A stretch of DNA of 64,000 nt, taken from NCBI RefSeq assembly GCF_000444995.1, contig NC_022041.1, forward strand, positions 1,710,001 to 1,774,000, read 5' to 3'. Shown here one piece after another: positions 1 to 7,625 of this stretch. Source of the stretch: Paracoccus aminophilus JCM 7686. Its GTDB lineage: Bacteria; Pseudomonadota; Alphaproteobacteria; Rhodobacterales; Rhodobacteraceae. A program made the translations under genes and the position numbers. How positions within the stretch are numbered: position 1 is the first letter of the stretch; each line of letters opens with the position of its first letter. Below the pieces are notes generated by a model that did no database searches, had not been told where the DNA came from, and worked only from the letters and a program-made list of their open reading frames with translations.

Positions 1-682
1 GCTTGCGCGCTGCATCATGCGCCTGATCAGCCCGAGCGCGGGTCGGATCGAGCTGATGGGGACGGATATTGCGCCCCTCTCCCCCAGGGCGCTCCGGCCC
101 CATCGCCGCAAGCTGCAGGTGGTGTTTCAAGATCCGATGCGCTCGCTCAACCCGCGTTGGACGATCGGGGATTGTCTGGTGGAGGGCCCGGTGAATTATG
201 GCACGCCGCGCGCGGAAGCCTTAAAGGAGGCGGCCCGGATGATCGAGATCGTGGGCCTGCCGCGCGATGCGCTCCACCGTTATCCGCATATGTTCTCGGG
301 CGGCCAGCGTCAGCGGATCGCGATTGCGCGCGCCGTGATGATGAAGCCCGATGTGCTGATCGCCGATGAGGCGGTTTCGGCGCTCGATGTCTCGGTTCAG
401 GCGCAGGTGTTGCAACTTTTCGATGATCTGCAGGCCGAGCTCGGGCTTGGCATTCTCTTCATCACCCATGACCTGCGCGTCGCCGCCCAGATCTGCGACG
501 ATGTCCTGGTGATGAGGCATGGCGAGGCGCTCGAATATGGTGCAGCGGGTCAGGTTCTGGGCGCGCCCGAGCATGATTATACCCGCGCGCTGATCGAGGC
601 CGCGCCGGGGCGGGGTTGGGATTTCCGCAATTTCAGGCCGCTTCCCCTGCGCCTACAAGCCGGGGGCCTTAATGAACGGTGA
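1..682 (+). CDS. Peptide/nickel-type ABC transporter ATP-binding protein, C-terminal part (5' truncated by window edge)
   Basis: The reading frame is already open at base 2 and reads LARCIMRLI, the segment that follows the Walker A Lys-Ser/Thr in OppF/DppF proteins, so the true start lies outside the window and the ATG at 17 is internal. The Q-loop (VFQDP), the ABC signature FSGGQRQRIAIARA and the Walker B region LIADEAVSALDVS are present, with the switch histidine in FITHDLRV. It would energise import of a peptide or similar solute. The end overlaps the M20 deacylase start by 11 bases, so the two are probably co-transcribed, and the deacylase may process the imported substrate. Confidence 0.9.
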   Translation, partial: LARCIMRLISPSAGRIELMGTDIAPLSPRALRPHRRKLQVVFQDPMRSLNPRWTIGDCLVEGPVNYGTPRAEALKEAARMIEIVGLPRDALHRYPHMFSGGQRQRIAIARAVMMKPDVLIADEAVSALDVSVQAQVLQLFDDLQAELGLGILFITHDLRVAAQICDDVLVMRHGEALEYGAAGQVLGAPEHDYTRALIEAAPGRGWDFRNFRPLPLRLQAGGLNER

Positions 683-1826
683 CACCCTTGCCCTGCTCGA
701 GCGGCTGATCGGCTTTCCCTCGATCTCGCGCGACAGCAATTTGCCGCTGATCGAGTTTCTCGAAAGCTATCTCGCCGGATTTGGCATTCCCGCGACGCGG
801 GTTCCAAGCCCCTGCGGACAAAAGGCGAGCCTCTATGCGAGCATTGGCCCCAGGGTTGCGGGGGGCGTCATCCTCTCGGGCCATACCGATGTCGTGCCGG
901 TCGAGGGGCAGGACTGGCATTCCGACCCATGGCGTCTGACCAGGCGTGAGGGGCGGCTGATCGGCCGCGGCACCTGCGACATGAAGGGCTTTCTGGCCGT
1001 GGTTCTTGGTCTTCTGCCCCGGATGATCGCCGCCGGGCTGAGGCGTCCGATCCACCTCGCCTTGTCTCATGACGAGGAGTTGGGCTGCGCCGGGGCGGAT
1101 GCTCTGGTGCGCGAGATGATGCGCCATCTTCCCCCGGTCGCCGGGGTCATCGTGGGCGAGCCGACGATGATGCGCGTGGTCTCGGCCCATAAGGGCATGC
1201 TCGGGTTTCGCACCGTCCTGCGCGGCCATCCCACCCATTCCTCGCTGATCAATCAGGGTGTTTCTGCGGTGATGTGCGCGGCCGATCTGATCGCCTGGCA
1301 CAACCGGCGAAACGAGGAGAATGCCTTTCGCCTTCCCCCCGCGCAGGCGGCGGGCGGCTTTGATGTGCCTTTCACCTCGCTCCATGTCGGGATGATCGAG
1401 GGCGGCAATGCGATCAACACCACTGCGCATCATTGCGCCTTCACCTCGGAAATTCGTCCCCTTCCGGGCGAGGATGCGTTCTGGAGGGCGGCCTATCTCG
1501 CCAAGGCCGCCGAGATCTCGGACCGCATGAGGCGCAGGCATCGCGATTGCGGCCTCGAGGTCACGCAGGTCATCGACGTGCCCTCGCTCGCGCCGGCGCC
1601 CCCCGCTCTGCCGGGCCTGTCCTTCGGTTTTCTCGACCTCTCGACGACCGAGGCGGTTTCCTACGCGTCCGAAGGCGGCTTCTTTCAGCGCGCGGGCCTT
1701 GCGACCATCGTTTGCGGTCCGGGATCGATCGCGCAAGCGCATCAGCCGGATGAGTTCATCACGCTCGATGAATTGCACCGGGGCGAGAGCTTCATCGCCG
1801 AGGTGATCCGCGCCTTGACCGTCTGA
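672..1826 (+). CDS. M20 family deacylase, acetylornithine deacetylase (ArgE)-like
   Basis: This is a 384-residue cytosolic metallohydrolase that removes an N-acyl group from an amino acid. The M20 metal ligands are visible: H71 and D73 in SGHTDVV, D103 in GRGTCDMKG, the catalytic/metal glutamates at 135-136 in SHDEELG, and GEPT near 160. The mid-protein VSAHKG and GHPTHSS belong to the dimerisation domain. Length fits ArgE. The gene overlaps the upstream ABC ATPase, which argues for a catabolic or salvage role on an imported N-acyl amino acid or peptide rather than arginine biosynthesis. The exact substrate is not readable from the sequence. Confidence 0.85.
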   Translation: MNGDTLALLERLIGFPSISRDSNLPLIEFLESYLAGFGIPATRVPSPCGQKASLYASIGPRVAGGVILSGHTDVVPVEGQDWHSDPWRLTRREGRLIGRGTCDMKGFLAVVLGLLPRMIAAGLRRPIHLALSHDEELGCAGADALVREMMRHLPPVAGVIVGEPTMMRVVSAHKGMLGFRTVLRGHPTHSSLINQGVSAVMCAADLIAWHNRRNEENAFRLPPAQAAGGFDVPFTSLHVGMIEGGNAINTTAHHCAFTSEIRPLPGEDAFWRAAYLAKAAEISDRMRRRHRDCGLEVTQVIDVPSLAPAPPALPGLSFGFLDLSTTEAVSYASEGGFFQRAGLATIVCGPGSIAQAHQPDEFITLDELHRGESFIAEVIRALTV

Positions 1827-2054
1827 GCAAAGCCTGCCAGTTCCGCTCTGCCCTATGGGGCGCGGCGGAATTGGCGCGATAGAATTGGCATGGTGTTTTT
1901 GCAAGAATTGGACGTTCTGAAAGGCCTGCGGCCATGCGAGATCAAGTCATGGATCACAGCCCTTCCTTGGCCCCCGGCCCTCGCTCGCGCGGCATCGTCA
2001 CCCAGACGGGTCCGGATGACGCGATTTTCCCTGAGTGCCGGGCGGGGCAAAAGG

Positions 2055-2080
2055 CAGGGGGCACCCGAAGGCGCCCCCTG
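2055..2080 (-). terminator. Intrinsic terminator-like hairpin downstream of the cupin gene
   Basis: The arms CAGGGGGC and GCCCCCTG are perfectly complementary around a 10-base loop. On the minus strand a TTTT run follows three bases later. It lies just past the stop of the cupin gene and separates it from the convergent M20 deacylase gene. Confidence 0.6.
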
Positions 2081-2092
2081 ATGTCGCGCGGT

Positions 2093-2515
2093 TCAATGCG
2101 CGGCGTCGATCACATTCGGGCCGGGGCCATCGACGGTTTCCACCGTCTCGCCCGCTCCCAGCCGGACCACCGCGAAATTGCAAAGGCCGTCACGCGACAA
2201 GGCCTGTGCGCGGTGAATGACGCCGCGCCGGAAAAAGGCGAAATCGCCGGGTTTGAGCGTGAAACTGCGCTCGCCCTCAACGCCCCAATCCACGCGGATT
2301 TCCCCGTTCAGCATATACATGATGCTGTCGTGATCCTTGTGGTGGTGCCACTGGCTCGGCGCCTCAACGGCGGTGATCGTCGTCACCCCGGTCCAGATCC
2401 CCTCGGCTTCATAGGCCGTCTGACGGGGTTGGCCGGGCGTATGGGGGCCGTCGATCATATCTTCCTTGCGGACATAGATAATGTCTTCGGTGAAGGTGAA
2501 AATGCTGTCGGACAT
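2093..2515 (-). CDS. Small cupin-domain protein
   Basis: The protein is about 140 residues, starting at the ATG that gives MSDSIFTF; a GAGAGA purine run lies just upstream. A single cupin barrel is evident: SQWHHHKDHDSIMYMLNGE gives the clustered histidines and glutamate of cupin motif 1, and LKPGDFAFFRRGVIHRA gives motif 2 with its second histidine. Such proteins bind a metal and act as small dioxygenases, isomerases or sensors, but the substrate cannot be read here. It is divergent from the AraC regulator 170 bases away, a plausible regulator-target pair. Confidence 0.75.
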   Translation of the reverse strand: MSDSIFTFTEDIIYVRKEDMIDGPHTPGQPRQTAYEAEGIWTGVTTITAVEAPSQWHHHKDHDSIMYMLNGEIRVDWGVEGERSFTLKPGDFAFFRRGVIHRAQALSRDGLCNFAVVRLGAGETVETVDGPGPNVIDAAH

Positions 2516-2685
2516 TTCTCTCTCACGGTTCTGCAATGCGCTGCGATTTCGATAAGCCCAAGGAATCCTTGGAAGGAATGGGCCGCTCTTCCGCCGCGCG
2601 CTTTCGTTGAAAGAGAGCCGCCGCATGGCTGAGCGGGCCATGAAAAAAACCTACCGCCCCCCTCCCGGCATCAACAGGACAACTC

Positions 2686-3576
2686 ATGTCGCCAGACGGA
2701 CAGCGCACGATCGATCAGGTGGAAGCAACGCAAACGCCGCTTGCGGGATTTGCGCAATCGCTGGTCTCGGGGCACCGGACCGGGCGCCATGCCCATGCCC
2801 GCGCGCATCTGCTGCATGTGGTGGATGGTTTCATGCGCGTCGAGATCGGCGTAGACTCCTATTTCGTCCTGCCAAATACCGCGCTCTTCCTTCCGGCCGG
2901 ATTGGACCATGACATCACCTTCAGCCGCGCCGCCCATCTGAACACGCTCTTCCTGCGCGAGAGCACGATGGCGGGAATGCCCGAAAGCCCGCGCGTGATC
3001 GGCCTTTCCCCCCTGATGCGGGAGCTGATTGCCGAATGCACGACCCTGCCGCTCGACGGCCAGAGAACGCCGCGCAGCGACTGGATCACGGCGCTGATCC
3101 TGCATGAATTTGCACATGCCGGGCAGAAGGATTTTTCGCTGCGGGTGCCGGTTGATACGCGGGTCGAGAGGCTGGTCCAGCAGGTGCTTTCGCAGCCCTC
3201 GGTCGATATGGAGCTCGAAAGCTGCGCCGAGATCGCCCATATCTCGAGCCGCACCCTGACGCGGATCTTTCAGCGCGAGACCGGGATGAGCTTCGCCCAA
3301 TGGCGCCAACAGATCCGCCTGATCTGGTCGCTCAACGCGCTCGCCGAGGGTGTTTCGCCGAAAGTCGTCTCTGCGCTCAGTTGCTTTGCAAGCGTTTCCG
3401 CCTTCGGCGTCGCCTTCAAGCGCACCTTCGGCTTTACCCCCCGCGAGGCGCAGGAGAGGTTCCATTCCAGACAGGTGACCCGCTACCTCATCCCGACCGT
3501 CGGCACCGATGCCGGGCTTGACGAGAGCGAGGGCGAGGGCGGGAAGGACACGCTTTTGTCGGGCGGGAACCCGTGA
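2686..3576 (+). CDS. AraC-family transcriptional regulator with N-terminal cupin domain
   Basis: The protein has 296 residues. Residues about 25-95 form an AraC-type cupin ligand domain (GRHAHARAHLLHVVDGF and LPNTALFLPAGLDHDI). Residues about 160-265 form the two helix-turn-helix motifs, with the second containing SFAQWRQQIRL and the typical FKRTFGFTPREAQERF ending. It probably regulates the divergent cupin gene, since the start codons are only 170 bases apart. The C-terminal about 30 residues after the HTH are acidic and not family-typical. Confidence 0.88.
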   Translation: MSPDGQRTIDQVEATQTPLAGFAQSLVSGHRTGRHAHARAHLLHVVDGFMRVEIGVDSYFVLPNTALFLPAGLDHDITFSRAAHLNTLFLRESTMAGMPESPRVIGLSPLMRELIAECTTLPLDGQRTPRSDWITALILHEFAHAGQKDFSLRVPVDTRVERLVQQVLSQPSVDMELESCAEIAHISSRTLTRIFQRETGMSFAQWRQQIRLIWSLNALAEGVSPKVVSALSCFASVSAFGVAFKRTFGFTPREAQERFHSRQVTRYLIPTVGTDAGLDESEGEGGKDTLLSGGNP

Positions 3577-3629
3577 AAGGTGAGGCGTCGCCGGAACCGG
3601 ACTGCCCTTGTCAAAGATCACGCCAAGCC

Positions 3630-3655
3630 GCCCCGCCGCGATTGCCCGGCGGGGC
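3630..3655. terminator. GC-rich hairpin between convergent AraC and rtcB genes
   Basis: The arms GCCCCGCC and GGCGGGGC are complementary around a 10-base loop. There is no clear T-run on either side, so its strength as a terminator is uncertain, but the position between two convergent gene ends fits. Confidence 0.4.
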
Positions 3656-3742
3656 GTGGATGCCTTTCAGAGGTGCGGGCCGCGCGACTGGCCGAGTGGA
3701 TGTCGCGCCGGGGCCCATATGCACCGAGCGATCTGCCCCGAT

Positions 3743-3764
3743 GAACCCGGCTAGCGCCGGGTTC
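3743..3764 (-). terminator. Perfect 9-bp hairpin whose loop contains the rtcB stop codon
   Basis: The arms GAACCCGGC and GCCGGGTTC flank a 4-base loop that includes the TAG stop of rtcB. No T-tract follows on the minus strand. It may stabilise the 3' end of the operon mRNA or act together with the hairpin at 3630-3655. Confidence 0.4.
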
Positions 3765-5169
3765 GCTTCGCTTGCCAAGGCGGGGCGATCTCTCCGGCCA
3801 TGATGCAGCCATAGGGATCGATATAATCGACCACATCCGCCAGGCCATAGTCGCGGATCTGGTCCGTTACCGCCTTGGCTCGCTTATAGCCCGACGGCAG
3901 TTCCGACGCATCCACGACCCCGGCGGAGAAGCGGATGTCGAGCCCCTGCGTCTCAGCCGCCAGCAGCTGCGCCGGAGTCGCGGCGCCCATCCGGCGACGG
4001 TGCTCGGTGCGCGAAAAGTTGCGACCGGCGCCGTGCGGCGAGAAGCCAAGGGCATGACCGGCATCGCGCCCCCGCACGACCAGAACCGGCTCGGCCATGT
4101 TCAGCGGGATCAGCGTCAGGCCGGTGGCATCCTCGGCATAGCCCGCCCAGGCCGGGGTTGCGCCCTTGCCATGCAAGAACAGATCACCCCGCTTGAAGAC
4201 GAAATTGTGCTCGTTCCAGAAACGATCGCCGGGCTCCGCGCGCAGGCGCTCCACCACGGCCTGATGCAAGGCGTTGTGATTGGCCTTGGTCCAGCGTCGT
4301 AGAATTTGCAGCGCCTCCCAGTAAGCGCGGCCCTCCTCGGTATCGGCGGGAATCCAGGCATTTTGCTTCAGAGTGGTCGGGGAGAGGATCTTGCGGAACC
4401 GCTCGGCCACCTCCATCCCGCCCTTGTAAAGCAGACCGCCCGGCCCGCGAGAGCCGTGATGCGTCACCATCGCCACTCGCCCCGTCGCGCGCGAACGCCC
4501 GATGAAGAGGAAATGGTTTCCATCGCCCTGCGTGCCCATATGGGCCTGCGCGGCATGCAGCATCCGGTTGCCGTTCAGGAACGGATTGGCGCGAAACCGA
4601 TCCAACAGATCGAGCGAGACGGTGAAGCGATGGCCCTGATCGCGTCCGCCGGGACCGAAATGGGTGATCTCCTGCGCGGCGTCGAGAGCGGCCTTCGGGG
4701 CAACCTCTCCCAGATCGGTGATCATCACCGAGCAGCAGATATCGGCCGAATGCATGCCGGGATGGATCGCATTGCGCGCCGCGACCACTCCGCCAACCGG
4801 GATCGTGCCCAAGGGACCCGCCGGGCAAGCATCGGGCATCACGGCGCCCGCCTCGACCGTAGGCGTTTTCAGCACCTCGACCATGCTGGCGAGAACCCGG
4901 TCGATATTCTCCTGCTCATCCGCGTTTTCAGCGCGGATATTGACATGGAGCGGCACCTCGCCCGCCTTCAAGAGCGCCAAGGGTTCAGGCGCGGGCGGCG
5001 GCAGGTCGGGTTCAAGCATCTGGCGGATGCCCTCAAGGCCGCAGCCCTCGGACCGGGCAAAGTTAGCCCGCGACAGCAGGTCTCGGAAAGCAGGTCCGGG
5101 GCGATGGCCCCAGGCGATCAGATCGGCCCCGGTTACGAGGGAAAATGCTTCATTCATCATCTCATTCAC
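3751..5169 (-). CDS. rtcB: RtcB-family RNA ligase
   Basis: The 472-residue protein would be a GTP- and Mn-dependent 3'-5' RNA ligase joining 2',3'-cyclic-phosphate or 3'-phosphate RNA ends to 5'-OH ends. Family landmarks are SADICCS (141-147, metal Asp and Cys), GTQGDGNHF (212-220, metal His), THHGSRG (236-242), the NEHNF segment near 320, GKGATPAW near 334-340, and SPHGAGR (376-382) with the guanylated histidine. The usual GVDIGCG is replaced by HSADICCS, as in a divergent RtcB subgroup. Several in-frame ATGs crowd the start (residues 1, 4 and 5). It is the last gene of the rsr / small ORF / Y-RNA locus, only 11 bases after the last Y-RNA. No rtcA cyclase gene accompanies it. Confidence 0.93.
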   Translation of the reverse strand: MNEMMNEAFSLVTGADLIAWGHRPGPAFRDLLSRANFARSEGCGLEGIRQMLEPDLPPPAPEPLALLKAGEVPLHVNIRAENADEQENIDRVLASMVEVLKTPTVEAGAVMPDACPAGPLGTIPVGGVVAARNAIHPGMHSADICCSVMITDLGEVAPKAALDAAQEITHFGPGGRDQGHRFTVSLDLLDRFRANPFLNGNRMLHAAQAHMGTQGDGNHFLFIGRSRATGRVAMVTHHGSRGPGGLLYKGGMEVAERFRKILSPTTLKQNAWIPADTEEGRAYWEALQILRRWTKANHNALHQAVVERLRAEPGDRFWNEHNFVFKRGDLFLHGKGATPAWAGYAEDATGLTLIPLNMAEPVLVVRGRDAGHALGFSPHGAGRNFSRTEHRRRMGAATPAQLLAAETQGLDIRFSAGVVDASELPSGYKRAKAVTDQIRDYGLADVVDYIDPYGCIMAGEIAPPWQAKRTRR

Positions 5170-5180
5170 TTATATGTTGA

Positions 5181-5318
5181 GCCCCGGCGACAAGGGATCG
5201 GCGACACGTCGTGCTCTGTCCAACTGAGCTACGCGCCTGCGAATTTCGGGCGCGGCGGGACTCGAACCCGCGTCCACGAGGTTTATCAGCCTGGAGTGCC
5301 GCACGGCATTCGCCGGGG
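5181..5318 (-). ncRNA. Y RNA-like RNA (third of three), YrlA-type with circularly permuted tRNA module
   Basis: A terminal stem pairs CCCCGGCGA at the 5' end with TCGCCGGGG at the 3' end. The 5' strand carries GGCGAATG, matching the Ro60-binding consensus GNCGAAN(0-1)G that I recall for bacterial Y RNAs. Inside is a tRNA module in permuted order: T-arm GCGGG-TTCGAGT-CCCGC, acceptor 3' strand CGCGCCC, a short loop, acceptor 5' strand with six pairs (GGCGCG), the TA linker, then a full D-arm (GCTC-AGTTGGACA-GAGC). An anticodon-stem equivalent pairs CACGA with TCGTG. This is the architecture described for YrlA. It lies between rsr and rtcB on the same strand, separated by 8 bases from the preceding copy. 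Confidence 0.8.
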
Positions 5319-5325
5319 TGTTCAG

Positions 5326-5455
5326 GTCGGGGCGACAAGAGAGAAGAGACCATGGGAGCCCCGGCCGCACCGGTGGCCGCTCGCATTGGTGAGGGCTTGA
5401 ACCTCACAGATCATCCCGTTTGGTGCGCTGTAGTCCCTTCGGCATTCGCCCCGAT
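5326..5455 (-). ncRNA. Y RNA-like RNA (second of three)
   Basis: The terminal stem pairs TCGGGGCGA with TCGCCCCGA. The 5' strand contains the same GGCGAATGCC as the other two copies and the 3' strand the same CTTGTCGCC. A T-arm is clear: TGAGG-TTCAAGC-CCTCA. The rest of the tRNA-like module is less canonical: a GAGCGGCC...GGCC...GCTC nested stem follows where an acceptor arm is expected. The copy sits 6-8 bases from its neighbours, suggesting all three are processed from one transcript. Confidence 0.72.
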
Positions 5456-5460
5456 TTCAG

Positions 5461-5600
5461 GTTCCGGCGACAAGGTTTGGCGGGATCGTCATCTTGGCCA
5501 CCCGCTTTCGCGGAGCAGGGGTCGAACCTGCGCTCTCCGATGGCCCTTCGCAGAGCCGTCGGTGCCTTACCATCTGTAATCCCGCCGGCATTCGCCGGAT
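5461..5600 (-). ncRNA. Y RNA-like RNA (first of three), tRNA module permuted through the D-loop
   Basis: The terminal stem pairs TCCGGCGA with TCGCCGGA and the 5' strand carries GGCGAATG. A second stem pairs GGCGGGAT with ATCCCGCC. The tRNA-like core begins with a D-loop 3' half (GGTAAGGCA), then a long anticodon-like hairpin, then the T-arm GCAGG-TTCGACC-CCTGC, then acceptor strand TCCGC, a GAAA tetraloop, acceptor strand GCGGG and a D-arm 5' half (GGCCAAG). The split point thus differs from the third copy. It starts about 18 bases after the stop of the KTSC-like gene. Confidence 0.75.
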
Positions 5601-5618
5601 CACGTTCATTTCACGACA

Positions 5619-5846
5619 TCAGACGCGGTATCCGGCTGCGTGAACCGCGCGGTCCTGCGTTATGAATGTCGCGAGGCCCTTCCCCGCCTCGGCGAGCCCC
5701 TTCATTTTGGCCAGCCGCTCGACGCCGATGACTGCCCGCTCATAACGATAGGTGCCGCCGCCTTTGAACTGAACATCGATACTCGCCTCGGCGAGCCGGT
5801 ATTTCGCGACGGCAGAGTTTCTGCTCAGGTTTCCGTAGTCAAGCAT
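5619..5846 (-). CDS. Small KTSC-like protein
   Basis: This is a 75-residue protein (MLDYGNLS start). I chose the ATG preceded by GGAG at 6-base spacing; an upstream in-frame ATG at 5858 would add four residues but has no properly spaced ribosome site. The pattern of a serine-rich start, DVQFKGGGTYRYE in the middle and a GKGLATFI ending resembles the KTSC domain known as a C-terminal appendage of some lysyl-tRNA synthetases and as stand-alone proteins. The match is by eye and moderate. Its place between rsr and the Y-RNAs suggests a role in the Ro60/Y-RNA or RNA-ligase system. Confidence 0.65.
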   Translation of the reverse strand: MLDYGNLSRNSAVAKYRLAEASIDVQFKGGGTYRYERAVIGVERLAKMKGLAEAGKGLATFITQDRAVHAAGYRV

Positions 5847-5914
5847 TCTCATCTCCATCTCTCAAATGCTGGCGCATCACCCGACCGCCATGCTGGTGCC
5901 TTCTGCCGGGGGGC

Positions 5915-7471
5915 TCACAATTCGACCGACCGGATCTGTCCGACCCAATGGTTCGGCCCCATTCGCCCCGCTGCGAAATCGGCGATCTGGTCAAAAACCT
6001 GATCCGAGAAACCGCCGATATTCAGCACATCTGCTCGCTCGGCGGCCTGAGTGGTCCCGTAAGGCTGGATATCGATACAGACGAGCTTCGCGGCCTTGTT
6101 GCGAGCCTTGAGTTTCGTCCATTCCGCCATCATCGCGGTCGCCTGCCCACTCTGGCTTGCATCGACCCAAGACTGATTGTCCGAGACGAAGATCACCAGA
6201 TCGGGCGCCATCCACGCCTTGTTCAGCGCGGCAAGCGGCGCCGAGCAATTGGTCCCGCCCCCGCCCAGAGCCGCGAGTTTCGTGGCATTGGTCAGGATCG
6301 TATCGCGCGCCTCAAGCCGGGCCTCGCGCACCTTCACCTCGAAAGGCAGAACGCGGGCCTGCCGGTTTTTGCGCAGCACCGCCGCCGCGACCAGGGCCGC
6401 CACGTCGATGCACCGCACCGTCGAGGTCGCCCCGGGCCGATATCCGGTCACCGGTGATAACATCGACCCTGACACATCCGGGCAGACCGCAACTGATCCA
6501 GCGAATTGGGGCACGTTGGAAACTGAGATCTCCATCGCGTCATGCAGCGCATCACGCAACCGGCTTTCGACCTCGGACGAAAGCGCGGTCAGCGTCGCCA
6601 GAAGCTGATAAGGCATCGCCTTCGCGGCCCTGATCCGCTGCGGATCGCGCAGCAACTCGGCCACATGATCGGTGACACCGGGAACCGTGAAGGCGCCCTT
6701 GCGCTCGAGCATATTCAGTCCCTGACGCAGCATCTGCCACGAACCATTCCGCGCCACTTCCGCCCATTGCGAGGGCGTCAGCGCCAGATCGGTCAGCATC
6801 TGGAACGGCACCTCCGGCACCTTGGCCGAGCCCCCTGCCCGAAAGGCCAGCAGGTCCTGCACAACCTGCGGCAGCGCCGCGAGTTCAGCAGGTTTGCCGA
6901 TGAGCCAGGCATAAAAATCCGCCCGCGAAGCCGTCTCTGGCTTGGGATGCACCATGCGGATCACATCGGCCAGCGACGGCGCGTTCCCGACTGAAGCCGC
7001 CAGCAATTGCGCATCCGTGGTCGCGTTCAGCCAGTTCTGCACCATCGCCTTGGGTCGAGAGCCAAGCGATTTTCGACCCGCCTGCCCCGAGCGCAGGATT
7101 TGCACGAAGGTTCGCAGCATCTTGCCCGAAGTCACTACCCGTTCGAAAACCCGAGCAAAAAGCGCTGGATCCCGTGTCGAAAGCACCGCCAGCAACAGCG
7201 CTGGCGTGTCCTTCATGTGCCCCTTTTCGCGGACATGAACCGCAGCCTGCGCCAGAAACAACGGATCGACGACCATCGCCGCATCGACCAGAGCCGTGAC
7301 TTCGACCTGCGCGTCCTGATAGAATCCGCCGCCAAAGGTGCCGGTCATTGCCAGTTGGGCCAGTCTATGTTCAGCGCCGTAAGCATAGGCTATCGCCCCT
7401 TCGGCATTGACAGCCTTTGCCCGCGGCAGGAGCCGCCCCGCCAGCGATGCAAACACGGATTTGTTTGCCAT
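5915..7471 (-). CDS. rsr: TROVE-domain Ro60 orthologue (Rsr)
   Basis: The 518-residue protein starts at MANKSVFAS, with GAAGGA about 9 bases upstream. Residues 1 to about 310 form the alpha-helical TROVE ring that binds Y RNA on its outside and misfolded RNA ends in its hole. From about 325 there is a von Willebrand A-like domain with a MIDAS motif DVSGS at 332-336. Bacterial Rsr works with Y RNAs and exoribonucleases such as PNPase in RNA quality control. It is first in a minus-strand locus with a KTSC-like gene, three Y-RNAs and rtcB, and is divergent from rtcR. Confidence 0.93.
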   Translation of the reverse strand: MANKSVFASLAGRLLPRAKAVNAEGAIAYAYGAEHRLAQLAMTGTFGGGFYQDAQVEVTALVDAAMVVDPLFLAQAAVHVREKGHMKDTPALLLAVLSTRDPALFARVFERVVTSGKMLRTFVQILRSGQAGRKSLGSRPKAMVQNWLNATTDAQLLAASVGNAPSLADVIRMVHPKPETASRADFYAWLIGKPAELAALPQVVQDLLAFRAGGSAKVPEVPFQMLTDLALTPSQWAEVARNGSWQMLRQGLNMLERKGAFTVPGVTDHVAELLRDPQRIRAAKAMPYQLLATLTALSSEVESRLRDALHDAMEISVSNVPQFAGSVAVCPDVSGSMLSPVTGYRPGATSTVRCIDVAALVAAAVLRKNRQARVLPFEVKVREARLEARDTILTNATKLAALGGGGTNCSAPLAALNKAWMAPDLVIFVSDNQSWVDASQSGQATAMMAEWTKLKARNKAAKLVCIDIQPYGTTQAAERADVLNIGGFSDQVFDQIADFAAGRMGPNHWVGQIRSVEL

Positions 7472-7530
7472 GATCGTCGTCCTTCTCTCTTTCGCTCCCT
7501 CTTTCTGCCCCGTCCAAAGCGAAAAGCGAA

Positions 7531-7625
7531 GGAAAACGATATTTCCGCATAATAATTTGATTTTAAATATATAAATTGAAAATTCCTGAACCCGCTGGAA
7601 GTTAATCCTATCCAATGATATCGTT
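7531..7625. promoter_or_regulatory. AT-rich divergent rsr/rtcR promoter region with repeated AACGATAT motif
   Basis: The 178-base space between rsr and rtcR is strongly AT-rich in the middle. AACGATAT occurs at 7535-7542 within an imperfect palindrome (GGAAA at 7531-7535, TTTCC at 7542-7546) and again inverted at 7618-7625. I searched the minus strand for a sigma-54 element (GG, 10 bases, GC) and found none with correct spacing. The repeated octamer is a candidate RtcR or other regulator site. Confidence 0.35.

Noticed and set aside
669..1904. Long minus-strand open frame over the M20 gene (and many similar ones across the window)
   Set aside because: It is antisense to a gene with full catalytic motifs, is Arg/Gly/His-rich and matches no family; GC-rich DNA commonly leaves such frames open.
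1934..2632. Plus-strand open frame across the cupin gene
   Set aside because: It runs antisense through the cupin gene and its terminator hairpin and has no recognisable motif.
3743..3764. attachment-site or IS end at the rtcB stop
   Set aside because: The repeat is a simple hairpin without a partner copy in the window; a role at the 3' end of the operon is simpler.
5211..5400. Possible ordinary tRNA genes near 5220-5280 and 5520-5560 (T-arm and D-arm matches)
   Set aside because: The T-arm and acceptor strand precede the D-arm rather than follow it, and the halves are enclosed in a Y-RNA-like terminal stem. The order is permuted and no normal anticodon arm joins them, so they are tRNA mimics, not tRNAs.
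5181..5600. Permuted two-piece tmRNA gene
   Set aside because: Alphaproteobacterial tmRNA genes are permuted, but there is no tag reading frame or pseudoknot region, the D-arm is of canonical tRNA type, and three copies occur beside rsr and rtcB.
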